From Thalassobacillus sp. CUG 92003 (lineage in GTDB: Bacteria; Bacillota; Bacilli; Bacillales; Halobacillaceae), in NCBI RefSeq assembly GCF_013618635.1, contig NZ_JABLSJ010000019.1:1-59276 (forward strand): a stretch of DNA of 59,276 nucleotides, in the 5' to 3' direction. The notes below the pieces were generated by a model. It made no database searches, had not been told where the DNA came from, and saw only the letters and a list, made by a program, of their open reading frames with translations. Shown here piece by piece: positions 30,579 through 38,751 of this stretch (positions are counted from its first letter, which is position 1; the number at the start of each line of letters is the position of its first letter). Position numbers and translations under genes: made by a program.

Positions 30579-31232
30579 ATGGCAGTAAAATTGAAAGCGA
30601 ATCAAAGACAGAATTTAAAACAATCCGTAACGCGTCAAATTCGTCAAGAAGGCGATGTTCCAAGCGTTGTATATGGCAAAGCTAAAGACCCGGTGACTAT
30701 ATCTGTTAACAGCATTGAATTGCTTAAAACAGTCCGCGATCAAGGTAAAAACGCGATCATTTCACTTGATATACAGGACAAAGAACCTGTAGAAGTTATG
30801 CTTCATGATTATCAGATCGATCCTCTTAAGGACGAGCTCCTTCATGCTGACTTCTATATCGTTGACATGGCAGAAGATATGGACGTTGAAGTACCGGTCC
30901 GCCTCGAAGGAGAAGCTTTCGGTTCCAAAGAAGGCGGCGTCCTTCAGCAGCCGTTGTATGAGCTATCCGTCCGCGCTAAGCCAAATCAAATTCCTGAAGA
31001 AATCACAATTGATGTAACGGATCTTGATGTGGGTGACAGCATCATGGTGAGCGATTTGAAGCAAGGTCGTAACTATGAAATCATTGAAGATGAGAACGCG
31101 ACCATCGTTTCTGTAACGCCGCCAGAAGAAATGCCGACAGAACCAGAAGCTGAAGATCCAGATGCAGAACCAGAAGTCATTAACGAAAAAGATGAGGAAG
31201 GTTCTCCTGAAGAGGACGAAGATAAGTCCTAA
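30579..31232 (+). CDS. ctc: General stress protein Ctc (ribosomal protein bL25 family)
   Basis: This 217-residue 5S-rRNA-binding protein has an N-terminal L25 domain (QSVTRQIRQEGDVPSVVYGK) and the C-terminal TL5-type beta domain. In B. subtilis Ctc joins the ribosome under stress. The last ~35 residues are extremely acidic (EEMPTEPEAEDPDAEPE onward). ATG 30579 has GGAGG upstream; the in-frame codon at 30570 overlaps the RBS region. It lies between prs and pth as expected. Confidence 0.95.
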   Translation: MAVKLKANQRQNLKQSVTRQIRQEGDVPSVVYGKAKDPVTISVNSIELLKTVRDQGKNAIISLDIQDKEPVEVMLHDYQIDPLKDELLHADFYIVDMAEDMDVEVPVRLEGEAFGSKEGGVLQQPLYELSVRAKPNQIPEEITIDVTDLDVGDSIMVSDLKQGRNYEIIEDENATIVSVTPPEEMPTEPEAEDPDAEPEVINEKDEEGSPEEDEDKS

Positions 31233-31259
31233 ATCGTATGTGATGGATTGATAGAGAGG

Positions 31260-31291
31260 AAAGGGCGTGACCATGTGTTGCGTCCTTTTTT
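31260..31291 (+). terminator. ctc terminator
   Basis: AAGGGCG pairs with CGTCCTT (one G-U pair) and is followed by TTTTTTAT. Confidence 0.7.
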
Positions 31292-31459
31292 ATACGTGTT
31301 GAAGTCTTACGCCAGAGGAGCTAAAGCAATCTCCCCCTAGGGGGAAAAACGCCCCATTGCGATTTTGCTTAAGCTTGTCGGGGATAAACGGGCGCTTGCG
31401 CTTTTTATTTGTTATAATATTGGAAATATGAATATGATAGTGAAAAGGAAGTTGTGATC
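31292..31459 (+). other. Structured intergenic region before pth
   Basis: No gene. It contains a palindrome CCCCCTAGGGGG nested inside the inverted repeat AAGCAA...TTGCTT (about 31324-31370), then GCGCTTGCGC followed by TTTTT (about 31393-31408), and a TATAAT (31413-31418) that is a plausible pth -10 without a good -35. The stem with the T-run may be a terminator. Confidence 0.4.
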
Positions 31460-32023
31460 GTGAAATGTATTGTAGGGTTAGGCAACCCTGGTAAAAAGTA
31501 TGCAAAGACCAGGCACAACATCGGTTTCATGATTATCGATGAGTTAGCTGAGCGGAATCACTGGGAACTGCAAAAAGAAAAATTCAAAAGTTTCTATACC
31601 GTCGAACATGTGGCGGGAGAAAAAGTTCTCATCGTTAAACCGCAGACCTATATGAATTTGTCTGGTGAAGCCGTTCGGCAATTCATGGATTATTATGAGC
31701 TTGATGTGGAAGATGTGCTCGTGATTTACGATGACCTGGATCTGCCTCCGGGTAAAATTCGCCTGCGACAAAAAGGTGGACATGGCGGTCATAATGGGAT
31801 ACGGAACATTATTGAACAGGTTAATGCAAAGGATTTTAATCGGCTTCGTGTTGGAATCGGAAGACCAAAAGGGCCGATGTCGGTTGTCGATTATGTCTTA
31901 GGCATGTTTGATTCGGAACAAACCGAACAAGCTGCAAAGAGTGTGGAACAAGCGGCGGAAGCTTGCGAAACATGGATGGAAAAACCCTTCAATGAAGTCA
32001 TGAACACGTTTAACCAAACGTAA
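31460..32023 (+). CDS. pth: Peptidyl-tRNA hydrolase
   Basis: This 187-residue enzyme (SpoVC in B. subtilis) frees tRNA from stalled peptidyl-tRNA. Conserved: CIVGLGNPGKKYAKTRHNIG with the catalytic His in TRHNIGF, KPQTYMNLSGEAV, YDDLDLPPGKIRLRQKGG and HGGHNGIRNI. GTG 31460 is chosen because AAAAGGAA is 9 bases upstream; the GTG at 31454 is too close to it. It lies between ctc and fin as in B. subtilis. Confidence 0.96.
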   Translation: MKCIVGLGNPGKKYAKTRHNIGFMIIDELAERNHWELQKEKFKSFYTVEHVAGEKVLIVKPQTYMNLSGEAVRQFMDYYELDVEDVLVIYDDLDLPPGKIRLRQKGGHGGHNGIRNIIEQVNAKDFNRLRVGIGRPKGPMSVVDYVLGMFDSEQTEQAAKSVEQAAEACETWMEKPFNEVMNTFNQT

Positions 32024-32043
32024 ACTCACTCAAGTGGGTCTTC

Positions 32044-32073
32044 GTATAATTGATTTTAATGGCGGCTACACTA
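32044..32073 (+). promoter_or_regulatory. Sigma-F promoter of fin
   Basis: GTATA (32044-32048) and GGCTACACTA (32064-32073) are exactly 15 bp apart. They match GYWTA and GGnnAnAnTR at all fixed positions. B. subtilis fin is a sigma-F gene. Confidence 0.88.
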
Positions 32074-32104
32074 AATACAATCGATTAAAGGAGGTTGTAT
32101 TTAG

Positions 32105-32335
32105 ATGTCAATCATCTATGTGTGCCGTCATTGCCAACAAACTGTGGGGGAACTCAATCATTATGACACCGATACCTCAAGGCTTGGCCTTGAGCGTTTA
32201 AGCGCGGAGGACCATCGGGAAATGGTGGAATATCACGGTAACGGGGATATATCCATCCGTATAACATGTGAAGATTGTGAACAAGCCCTCACCGATCATC
32301 CGCAGTATCATGAGCTTGACTTTTTTATTCAATAA
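32105..32335 (+). CDS. fin: Anti-sigma-F factor Fin (YabK)
   Basis: This 76-residue protein is made under sigma-F in the forespore and then inhibits sigma-F to allow the switch to sigma-G. Two CxxC pairs (C7-C10 in IYVCRHCQQ, C55-C58 in ITCEDCEQ) form the zinc site. The HELDFFIQ end matches B. subtilis Fin. ATG has AAAGGAGG upstream. It lies directly before mfd. Confidence 0.95.
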   Translation: MSIIYVCRHCQQTVGELNHYDTDTSRLGLERLSAEDHREMVEYHGNGDISIRITCEDCEQALTDHPQYHELDFFIQ

Positions 32336-32370
32336 ACCATGGCAATGGCTATGGTTGTGGAGGAATTGGT

Positions 32371-35300
32371 ATGCGAGGTATAAAGGATTACTTATATTCA
32401 AGTGATGATATCCACTCGGTCATTTCCGGATTCGAGTCCGGAATGAGGGAGCAGATGGTATCAGGTCTCTCAGGCTCGGCGCGAGGTGTGCTCGTATCGT
32501 TGCTTGAGGAATCCTTGAATAAACCAGTGCTGGTTGTAACGCATCAACTCATACAAGCCCAATCCTTGTATGAAGATATCCAAGAATTATCGGAACATCG
32601 ACATCATGTTTCTTTATATCCTGTTAACGAATTGATTGCTTCTGAAATTGCAGTGGCAAGTCCCGAACTTCGCAGCCAACGGATTGAAGCGTTGACCCGC
32701 TGGTTCAGCCAGGAATCGGGGATATTGATTGTGCCTGTAGCGGCCCTGAAACGTGTGATGCCTCCGCGTTCTTATTGGGACGAATACCAGCTTCCGTTTC
32801 AAGTTGGGAAAGATATAGCATTGGACGACTATTTGTCACGGTTGGTTGATATGGGATATGAACGATCTGACATGGTCGCAACGCCGGGGGAGTTTTCCTT
32901 ACGGGGCGGCATCCTGGATATATATCCCTTAACAGCCGAGTTCCCCTATCGGATTGAGCTTTTTGACACGGAAGTCGATTCCATTCGAACATTTGATTCT
33001 GAATCGCAGCGCTCGATTGAAAAATTCGATCATGTTCATGTCGGTCCAGCCACGGAAATGTTATTAACGGATGAAGATTTTGCCCGTGCTTCCCAAAAGC
33101 TAGAGGACGCTCTGGCTCATTCCCTGCAGAAGCTGTCCTCGACGGAAGCCAAACAAACATTAAGCCAGCATGTGGAACATGATTTAGAACGCTTAAAAGA
33201 GCGCAGTCGTTTTCAGGAAATGTATAAATATATTAGCTATTTTTATGAACATCCGTCTAGTTTACTAGATTATCTGCCATCCGACGGCGTGATCGTACTT
33301 GACGAAATGAGTCGCATTCAAGAAACAGCGAAACAGCTTGATCATGAAGAAGGTGAATGGTATCAAAACCTGTTAGAATCGAACCAAATGGTGCGTGATC
33401 TCTCCATCTCTTACGATTGGCATGATGCCTGGGAGATGATGAAACAGCCCCGCCTGTATCTTTCTGTGTTTTTACGGCATATTCCGTCGACCCAGCCGGA
33501 GAATGTCGTTAATTTGTCATGCCGTCAGATGCAGCAGTTCCATGGGCAGATGAATTTATTGCAAAATGAAATGGAACGGTGGCACAAACAGAACGTATCG
33601 GTCTTGATCATGGCCCCTGATGATTCACGCAGCGAGAAGATCAAATCGGTTCTCGAGGATTATGGGATGGAGGCAGTTATCGCACAGGGAGAAGTGGAAC
33701 TTCCTGTTACGATGCCGACAATCATTAATGGTAACGTCAGTACAGGGTTTGAACTGCCGTTGCATAAATTAGCTGTTTTAACCGAGAATGAGCTCTTTAA
33801 AAAACGGACATCCAAGCCGAAACGAAAGCAGAAGCTTTCTAATGCAGAACGGATTAAAAATTATCAGGAGTTGAAAGTCGGCGATTACGTCGTCCATGCC
33901 AATCACGGCATCGGCAAATACCTCGGTATTGAGACGCTGGTCATGGGCGGGGTCCATAAAGATTTCCTGTTAGTCAAATACTCAGGGGATGACAAATTAT
34001 TTGTTCCCATCGACCAAATTGATTTGATCCAAAAGTATGTAGGCTCGGAAGGTAAAGAACCTAAAGTATATAAATTAGGCGGCAGTGAGTGGGCTAAAGT
34101 CAAGCGCAAAGTGCAATCCTCCGTAGAAGATATCGCTGATGATCTGATCAAGCTGTATGCAGAACGAGAAGCAACCAAAGGGCACGCGTTCGCTAAGGAC
34201 GATGACATGCAAAGTGAATTCGAAGCGGCTTTTCCCTATCAGGAGACAGAAGACCAAATCCGTTGCATTGAAGAAATTAAAGAGGACATGGAAAAAGTCC
34301 GCCCAATGGATCGGCTCCTGTGCGGAGATGTCGGTTACGGAAAAACGGAAGTGGCTATCCGTGCAGCTTTCAAAGCGATTACGGATAACAAACAAGTCGC
34401 CTTTCTCGTGCCAACGACGATTCTCGCTCAACAACATTTCGAAACGCTGCAAGAGCGATTCCAGGATTTCGGTATCAATATTGAGTTGATGAGTCGCTTC
34501 CGCACCAGGAAACAACAGAAAGAAACGACAGATCGCTTAAGAAAAGGACTCGTTGATATTGTGATCGGCACGCATCGCATCCTCTCCCAGGACGTTCAAT
34601 TCAAAGAACTGGGCCTTTTGATCGTTGATGAAGAGCAACGCTTCGGAGTGAAGCATAAAGAGAAAATCAAACAGATGAAAGCGAATGTCGATGTGCTGAC
34701 GCTGACGGCCACGCCTATCCCCCGTACGCTCCACATGTCGATGCTGGGCGTCCGGGATTTGTCTGTGATTGAAACGCCGCCTGAAAACCGCTTCCCGATT
34801 CAGACTTATGTGCTTGAGTATAACCCTGTTTTCATGCGCGAAGCGGTGGAACGGGAAATGTCGCGTGGGGGCCAAGTCTTCTTTTTATTCAATCGAGTGG
34901 AAAACATCGAACGGATGGCACAGGATATTTCAGCTCTCGTGCCTGATGCAAGAGTAGCTTTTGCTCATGGGCAGATGAATGAAACGGAGCTTGAGAATGC
35001 GATGTTTGCGTTTTTAGAAGGCGAATATGATGTCCTCGTCAGTACAACGATCATTGAAACGGGAGTCGATATCCCGAATGTGAACACCTTGATTGTTTAT
35101 GATGCTGACAAGATGGGGTTGAGTCAGCTTTATCAGCTGCGGGGTCGCGTAGGGCGTTCCAATCGTGTCGCTTATGCCTACTTCACCTACCAACGTGATA
35201 AAGTGCTGACTGAAATTGCTGAGAAACGGCTGCAAGCCATTAAGGAATTTACTGAACTTGGCTCTGGATTCAAGATCGCCATGCGGGACTTATCAATCCG

Positions 35301-35910
35301 TGGTGCCGGGAATCTGTTAGGCGCCCAGCAGCACGGCTTCATTGACTCAGTCGGTTTTGATATGTACTCTCAGATGCTCAAAGATGCTATTGAAGCAAAA
35401 AGGCAAGGGACAGAACCCGAAGCTATCCAGCCGTTCCAGCCTGAGCTTGACTTAGACATCGATGCTTATATTCCCGATACGTATATTCATGATGAAAAAC
35501 AAAAGATCGACATCTACAAGCACTTCCAAGCAGCTGAATCAGTGGAAGATATTCATGATTTACGTGATGAAATCATTGACCGGTTCGGAGATTACCCGGA
35601 AGAAATCGAAAATCTGTTCCACGTGACATCGCTGCGTATCCACGCGAAAAAAGCACGGGTCGAGTCCGTCTCAGAAGATAAACGGAAAATTCAATTCCTA
35701 ATGGAAGCAGAGACAAGCCAGCAAATTGACGGATCGAAACTGTTTGAGTTTGCCAATCAGTATGGGCGCATCGTTCAATTAGGTACAGAAGATCAGAAAT
35801 TGAAGGTTACCTTTAATTGGGATAAAGATTCCAAACCGCGTCGCTATGAAATCGTCATCGAATTCCTGCAAGCTCTGCCCGGGATGATCCGTGCCGTGAA
35901 TACCGCTTAG
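32371..35910 (+). CDS. mfd: Transcription-repair coupling factor
   Basis: This 1179-residue ATPase removes RNA polymerase stalled at DNA damage and recruits UvrA. It has an N-terminal UvrB-like part (TPGEFSLRGGILDIYP), the RNA-polymerase-interaction domain (from VGDYVVHANHGIGKYLGIE, about residue 500) and RecG-like helicase motifs: Walker A GDVGYGKTEV (about 651), DEEQRFG, TATPIPRT and GRVGRSNRVAYAY. A C-terminal TRCF domain ends the protein. Full length. The B. subtilis neighbours fin and spoVT are kept, but a repeat array separates it from spoVT. Confidence 0.98.
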   Translation: MRGIKDYLYSSDDIHSVISGFESGMREQMVSGLSGSARGVLVSLLEESLNKPVLVVTHQLIQAQSLYEDIQELSEHRHHVSLYPVNELIASEIAVASPELRSQRIEALTRWFSQESGILIVPVAALKRVMPPRSYWDEYQLPFQVGKDIALDDYLSRLVDMGYERSDMVATPGEFSLRGGILDIYPLTAEFPYRIELFDTEVDSIRTFDSESQRSIEKFDHVHVGPATEMLLTDEDFARASQKLEDALAHSLQKLSSTEAKQTLSQHVEHDLERLKERSRFQEMYKYISYFYEHPSSLLDYLPSDGVIVLDEMSRIQETAKQLDHEEGEWYQNLLESNQMVRDLSISYDWHDAWEMMKQPRLYLSVFLRHIPSTQPENVVNLSCRQMQQFHGQMNLLQNEMERWHKQNVSVLIMAPDDSRSEKIKSVLEDYGMEAVIAQGEVELPVTMPTIINGNVSTGFELPLHKLAVLTENELFKKRTSKPKRKQKLSNAERIKNYQELKVGDYVVHANHGIGKYLGIETLVMGGVHKDFLLVKYSGDDKLFVPIDQIDLIQKYVGSEGKEPKVYKLGGSEWAKVKRKVQSSVEDIADDLIKLYAEREATKGHAFAKDDDMQSEFEAAFPYQETEDQIRCIEEIKEDMEKVRPMDRLLCGDVGYGKTEVAIRAAFKAITDNKQVAFLVPTTILAQQHFETLQERFQDFGINIELMSRFRTRKQQKETTDRLRKGLVDIVIGTHRILSQDVQFKELGLLIVDEEQRFGVKHKEKIKQMKANVDVLTLTATPIPRTLHMSMLGVRDLSVIETPPENRFPIQTYVLEYNPVFMREAVEREMSRGGQVFFLFNRVENIERMAQDISALVPDARVAFAHGQMNETELENAMFAFLEGEYDVLVSTTIIETGVDIPNVNTLIVYDADKMGLSQLYQLRGRVGRSNRVAYAYFTYQRDKVLTEIAEKRLQAIKEFTELGSGFKIAMRDLSIRGAGNLLGAQQHGFIDSVGFDMYSQMLKDAIEAKRQGTEPEAIQPFQPELDLDIDAYIPDTYIHDEKQKIDIYKHFQAAESVEDIHDLRDEIIDRFGDYPEEIENLFHVTSLRIHAKKARVESVSEDKRKIQFLMEAETSQQIDGSKLFEFANQYGRIVQLGTEDQKLKVTFNWDKDSKPRRYEIVIEFLQALPGMIRAVNTA

Positions 35911-35927
35911 GTGATTAAATATCGTCG

Positions 35928-36253
35928 GACTGATACCTGTGTGGGTGGACCGATATCTACTTCTATTAGACCGATAAAATTGGGATTTGACCGATATTTG
36001 GTTGCTGGACTGATAAAATTGGAATTAGATCGATAAATGAGGCGACTTGACCGATAAGGTGCTCAACTCGACTGATATGTAGGTGCGTCAGACCGATAAA
36101 ATGAAAATCAGACCGATATCCTGCCGGCGGACCGATAAAATAGGAGTTGGGCCGATAAATGAGCAGTTTTGACCGATAAGCGGCCCGACTCGACTGATTT
36201 ATTGCTGCGTAAGACCGATAAAATGAGACCGATATTTGGCCGCTGGACCAAAA
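35928..36253. repeat. Phased array of ~17 GACCGATA motifs
   Basis: The motif GACYGATA (tolerating one change) starts at 35928, 35948, 35969, 35989, 36008, 36028, 36049, 36070, 36091, 36111, 36130, 36150, 36171, 36192, 36213, 36227 and, degenerate, 36246. Spacing is 19-21 bp except for one 14-bp step. Spacer bases also recur at a 122-bp offset: units at 36008, 36028, 36049, 36070 and 36091 match 36130, 36150, 36171, 36192 and 36213. The array is therefore a ~2.7-copy repeat of a six-motif block. All motifs point the same way. The whole mfd-spoVT gap otherwise holds no gene. Confidence 0.9.
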
Positions 36254-36410
36254 AATGCTGTGTCAGACGCTTCGCCTGATATATGTCTTCTTTTCCAGCC
36301 AAATCACAGCTTTCATGCAAAACACGAGCACCATTTTACCCAGCTAAACCATAAAATTGTCAAAAAAATACGGTTTTCCCTTAATTTCTAACAAAAATCC
36401 ATACTTAGGG

Positions 36411-36440
36411 TGTATAGGTTTTTCCTGCTGAATCATACTA
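36411..36440 (+). promoter_or_regulatory. Sigma-G promoter of spoVT
   Basis: TGTATA (36411-36416) and a perfect CATACTA (36434-36440) are 17 bp apart, fitting the sigma-G consensus TGAATA-N17-18-CATACTA. B. subtilis spoVT is transcribed by sigma-G in the forespore. Confidence 0.88.
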
Positions 36441-36523
36441 ACCTCATCAACTGTTAATTCTGCAATTTATACTTGCGGATGAACTAGGAAAGTTTTAATC
36501 ACAGAAAGTGAGGCTGCTCAAGT

Positions 36524-37057
36524 ATGAAAGCAACAGGAATAGTACGTCGTATTGATGATTTAGGGAGAGTAGTCATCCCAAAAGAAATTCGCCGCACCCT
36601 TCGTATTCGGGAAGGGGATCCGCTGGAAATCTTCGTGGATAGAGAAGGCGAGGTTATATTGAAGAAGTATTCACCTATTAACGAGCTTGGTGATTTTGCA
36701 AAAGAGTACGCAGAGGCATTATTTGAATCATTAGAATTACCTGTACTTATATGTGATAGAGATGAATACATCGCTGTCGCTGGAGGATCCAAGAAAGATT
36801 ATTTAAATCGGAATATCAGCACGAAGGTTGAAGAAGCGATGGATGAGCGTAAAACGATTTCTGAAAACAAATCGGAAAAAGTGGAGCTTGTTCGCGGAGC
36901 GGAGGAAGAGGTCGAAGGGTACTTGCTCACCCCGATTATTGCTCAAGGTGATCCGATCGGCTGTGTCGTTGCGTTCAGTAAGAATGGGGCGTTGTCAGAG
37001 GCTGTTATGAAATCGGTGGATACAGCGGCAAGTTTTCTCGCCAAACAAATGGAATAA
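36524..37057 (+). CDS. spoVT: Stage V sporulation regulator SpoVT
   Basis: This 177-residue forespore regulator tunes sigma-G-dependent genes. It has an N-terminal AbrB-type DNA-binding domain (MKATGIVRRIDDLGRVVIPK then EIRRTLRIREGDPLEIFV, residues 1-50) and a C-terminal GAF-like domain (from EYAEALFESLELPVLICDRD). AAAGTGAGG precedes the ATG. The sigma-G promoter upstream agrees with its known control. Confidence 0.96.
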   Translation: MKATGIVRRIDDLGRVVIPKEIRRTLRIREGDPLEIFVDREGEVILKKYSPINELGDFAKEYAEALFESLELPVLICDRDEYIAVAGGSKKDYLNRNISTKVEEAMDERKTISENKSEKVELVRGAEEEVEGYLLTPIIAQGDPIGCVVAFSKNGALSEAVMKSVDTAASFLAKQME

Positions 37058-37067
37058 CTAAACGATT

Positions 37068-37111
37068 AATCAGACCCTTGCTGAGGACATGAAGGGTCTG
37101 ATTATTTATTT
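37068..37111 (+). terminator. spoVT terminator
   Basis: A perfect 12-bp stem (AATCAGACCCTT / AAGGGTCTGATT) is followed by ATTTATTTT. Confidence 0.85.
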
Positions 37112-37165
37112 TGTGCTATAATGGGAGCTCGAGATGAGATAAACAATGAGAAAGGTCAAGGTTTG

Positions 37166-38749
37166 ATGAGTCCTCAGAACGAAACGAAACAAGTATTTAA
37201 AGGAGCCTTTCTCCTGACGGTCGCTGCTCTTGTGGGTAAGCTTTTAAGTGCAGGATATCGGGTTCCTCTGCAAAATATCACAGGTGATCTTGGCTTTTAC
37301 ATTTATCAACAAATATATCCGTTTTTGGGTGCTGCTTTGGTTTTATCCTTGTATGGCTTTCCCGCTGCCATATCCCGGATTGTGGCGGAATTGAAACAGC
37401 AAGGGTATGGTTTGTCGCTGCGTTCGTTTTATATGCCGGTCTTCTTAATCTTAATGGCGGTGTGTACGTTCATGTCGGTGTGTCTTTATTTCGGTTCAGA
37501 GCACATTGCTTACATAATGGGTGACAAGCAGCTGAAGTCTTCGCTTCAGGCTGCGTCTGTGATTTTCCTTTTGCTCCCGGCCGTGTCTATGTTCCGCGGG
37601 GTGTTCCAGGGGTCGGGTGACATGGTCCCCACGGCTCACTCGCAACTAATAGAGCAGCTATTCAGGGTGACCATCATCATTGTGACTGCGCTTTATGTGA
37701 CCTCTTCACGTGAGTTGTATAACATTGGCACAGGGGCGGCCTTAGGCTCGCTTGCCGGCAGTCTTATCGCAGGTTTGTATCTGGGTATGCGCTTTTGGCG
37801 GAGACACCCGTGGACGCATGAGCGTTGGCCAGTAGCTTATACGCATTATCTTACGACCGTGGCCCTCTACGGTTTATTCATGTGTTTGAATTACATGCTG
37901 CTGCTTCTGTTCCAACTGGCTGATGCGTTTACACTGGTTACCTCGCTCCAGGATTACGGGCTTGCACATGGTGAGGCGAGACAAGGGAAAGGCATTTTTG
38001 ACCGGGGTTATCCGTTGATTCAACTCGGTGTGGTGCTGGGCTCGTCTCTCGCTTTATCATTAGTGCCGTCGGTTACACCCTCACGCTTTAAAAGCCGTCC
38101 ATGTCGGGTCCGTTTCTATATACGTGCGTTATTGAAGTTCAGCTTCGTGATTTCGGCAGGCGCCACGCTTGGATTGGCTTTGTTATTTCCGGAGGTTAAT
38201 CAGGTGTTTTTCCGAAATAGTGCGGGCTCTTCGCCGCTGCGTTGGATGATGCTTGCGATTGGATTCGGCGCTCCTGCTATTTGCGTTGCCTCTATCCTGC
38301 AAGGGTTAGGCCGTGTTTATGTATCGGCTGGGATGGTGGCAGCCGGTTTTATGTTGAAATGGGGGTTGAACCTGTGGCTCATCCCGTTATTCGGGTTGAA
38401 AGGGGCCGCAGCAGCGACTGTTATAGCAACGTTATCTGTATTGGGAGGCAACAGCTACGTCCTTTTGAAAACATTGCAGGAACCCTTGTTAAAATTTCGG
38501 ACTTTCGTAAAGGTGCTCGCTTGTTTATCCGGTATGGCCTTATGGGTGCTCAGCTTAAAAAGAGTCGAAACAATGATCGGGCTGGATAGTACGCGTGTCG
38601 GGCTTTTAGCCTTTATCCTTTTTGCCGTGATGACGGGGGCGTTGCTTTATTTCGCATTATTGCTTGTGAGCGGCAGTTTGTCCCGGCGTGAAATCCTGCA
38701 CGTGCCCTATGGCGGCAGTGTTGCCCGATTACTACCAAGGAGGAAATGA
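37166..38749 (+). CDS. yabM: MOP-superfamily polysaccharide flippase YabM
   Basis: This 527-residue multi-helix membrane protein (~14 predicted segments) of the MurJ/SpoVB/YabM branch of the MOP exporters is a probable lipid-linked glycan flippase. Conserved near the N-terminus: GKLLSAGYRVPLQNITGDLG, FYIYQQIYPFLG, and FRGVFQGSGDMVPTAHSQ. ATG 37166 (MSPQNETKQVFKGAF) has AAAGGTC upstream; the longer frame from 37121 has no RBS. It lies between spoVT and yabN as in B. subtilis. The stop precedes the yabN start by 2 bases. Confidence 0.9.
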   Translation: MSPQNETKQVFKGAFLLTVAALVGKLLSAGYRVPLQNITGDLGFYIYQQIYPFLGAALVLSLYGFPAAISRIVAELKQQGYGLSLRSFYMPVFLILMAVCTFMSVCLYFGSEHIAYIMGDKQLKSSLQAASVIFLLLPAVSMFRGVFQGSGDMVPTAHSQLIEQLFRVTIIIVTALYVTSSRELYNIGTGAALGSLAGSLIAGLYLGMRFWRRHPWTHERWPVAYTHYLTTVALYGLFMCLNYMLLLLFQLADAFTLVTSLQDYGLAHGEARQGKGIFDRGYPLIQLGVVLGSSLALSLVPSVTPSRFKSRPCRVRFYIRALLKFSFVISAGATLGLALLFPEVNQVFFRNSAGSSPLRWMMLAIGFGAPAICVASILQGLGRVYVSAGMVAAGFMLKWGLNLWLIPLFGLKGAAAATVIATLSVLGGNSYVLLKTLQEPLLKFRTFVKVLACLSGMALWVLSLKRVETMIGLDSTRVGLLAFILFAVMTGALLYFALLLVSGSLSRREILHVPYGGSVARLLPRRK

Positions 38750-38751
38750 AC

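Noticed and set aside
33903-34875. Reverse-strand ORFs of 100-146 codons inside mfd
   Set aside because: They lie fully antisense to conserved mfd motifs, lack ribosome-binding sites and match no family.
35928-36253. Possible CRISPR array
   Set aside because: The repeat is only ~8 bp with ~12-bp partly conserved spacers and a 122-bp higher-order period. CRISPR repeats are 23-47 bp with unique spacers, and no cas gene is near.
36108-36320. 70-codon reverse-strand ORF over the repeat array
   Set aside because: It is a translation of the repeats (variants of LSV/IGL periodic residues) with no RBS, and it follows the repeat period rather than any protein fold.
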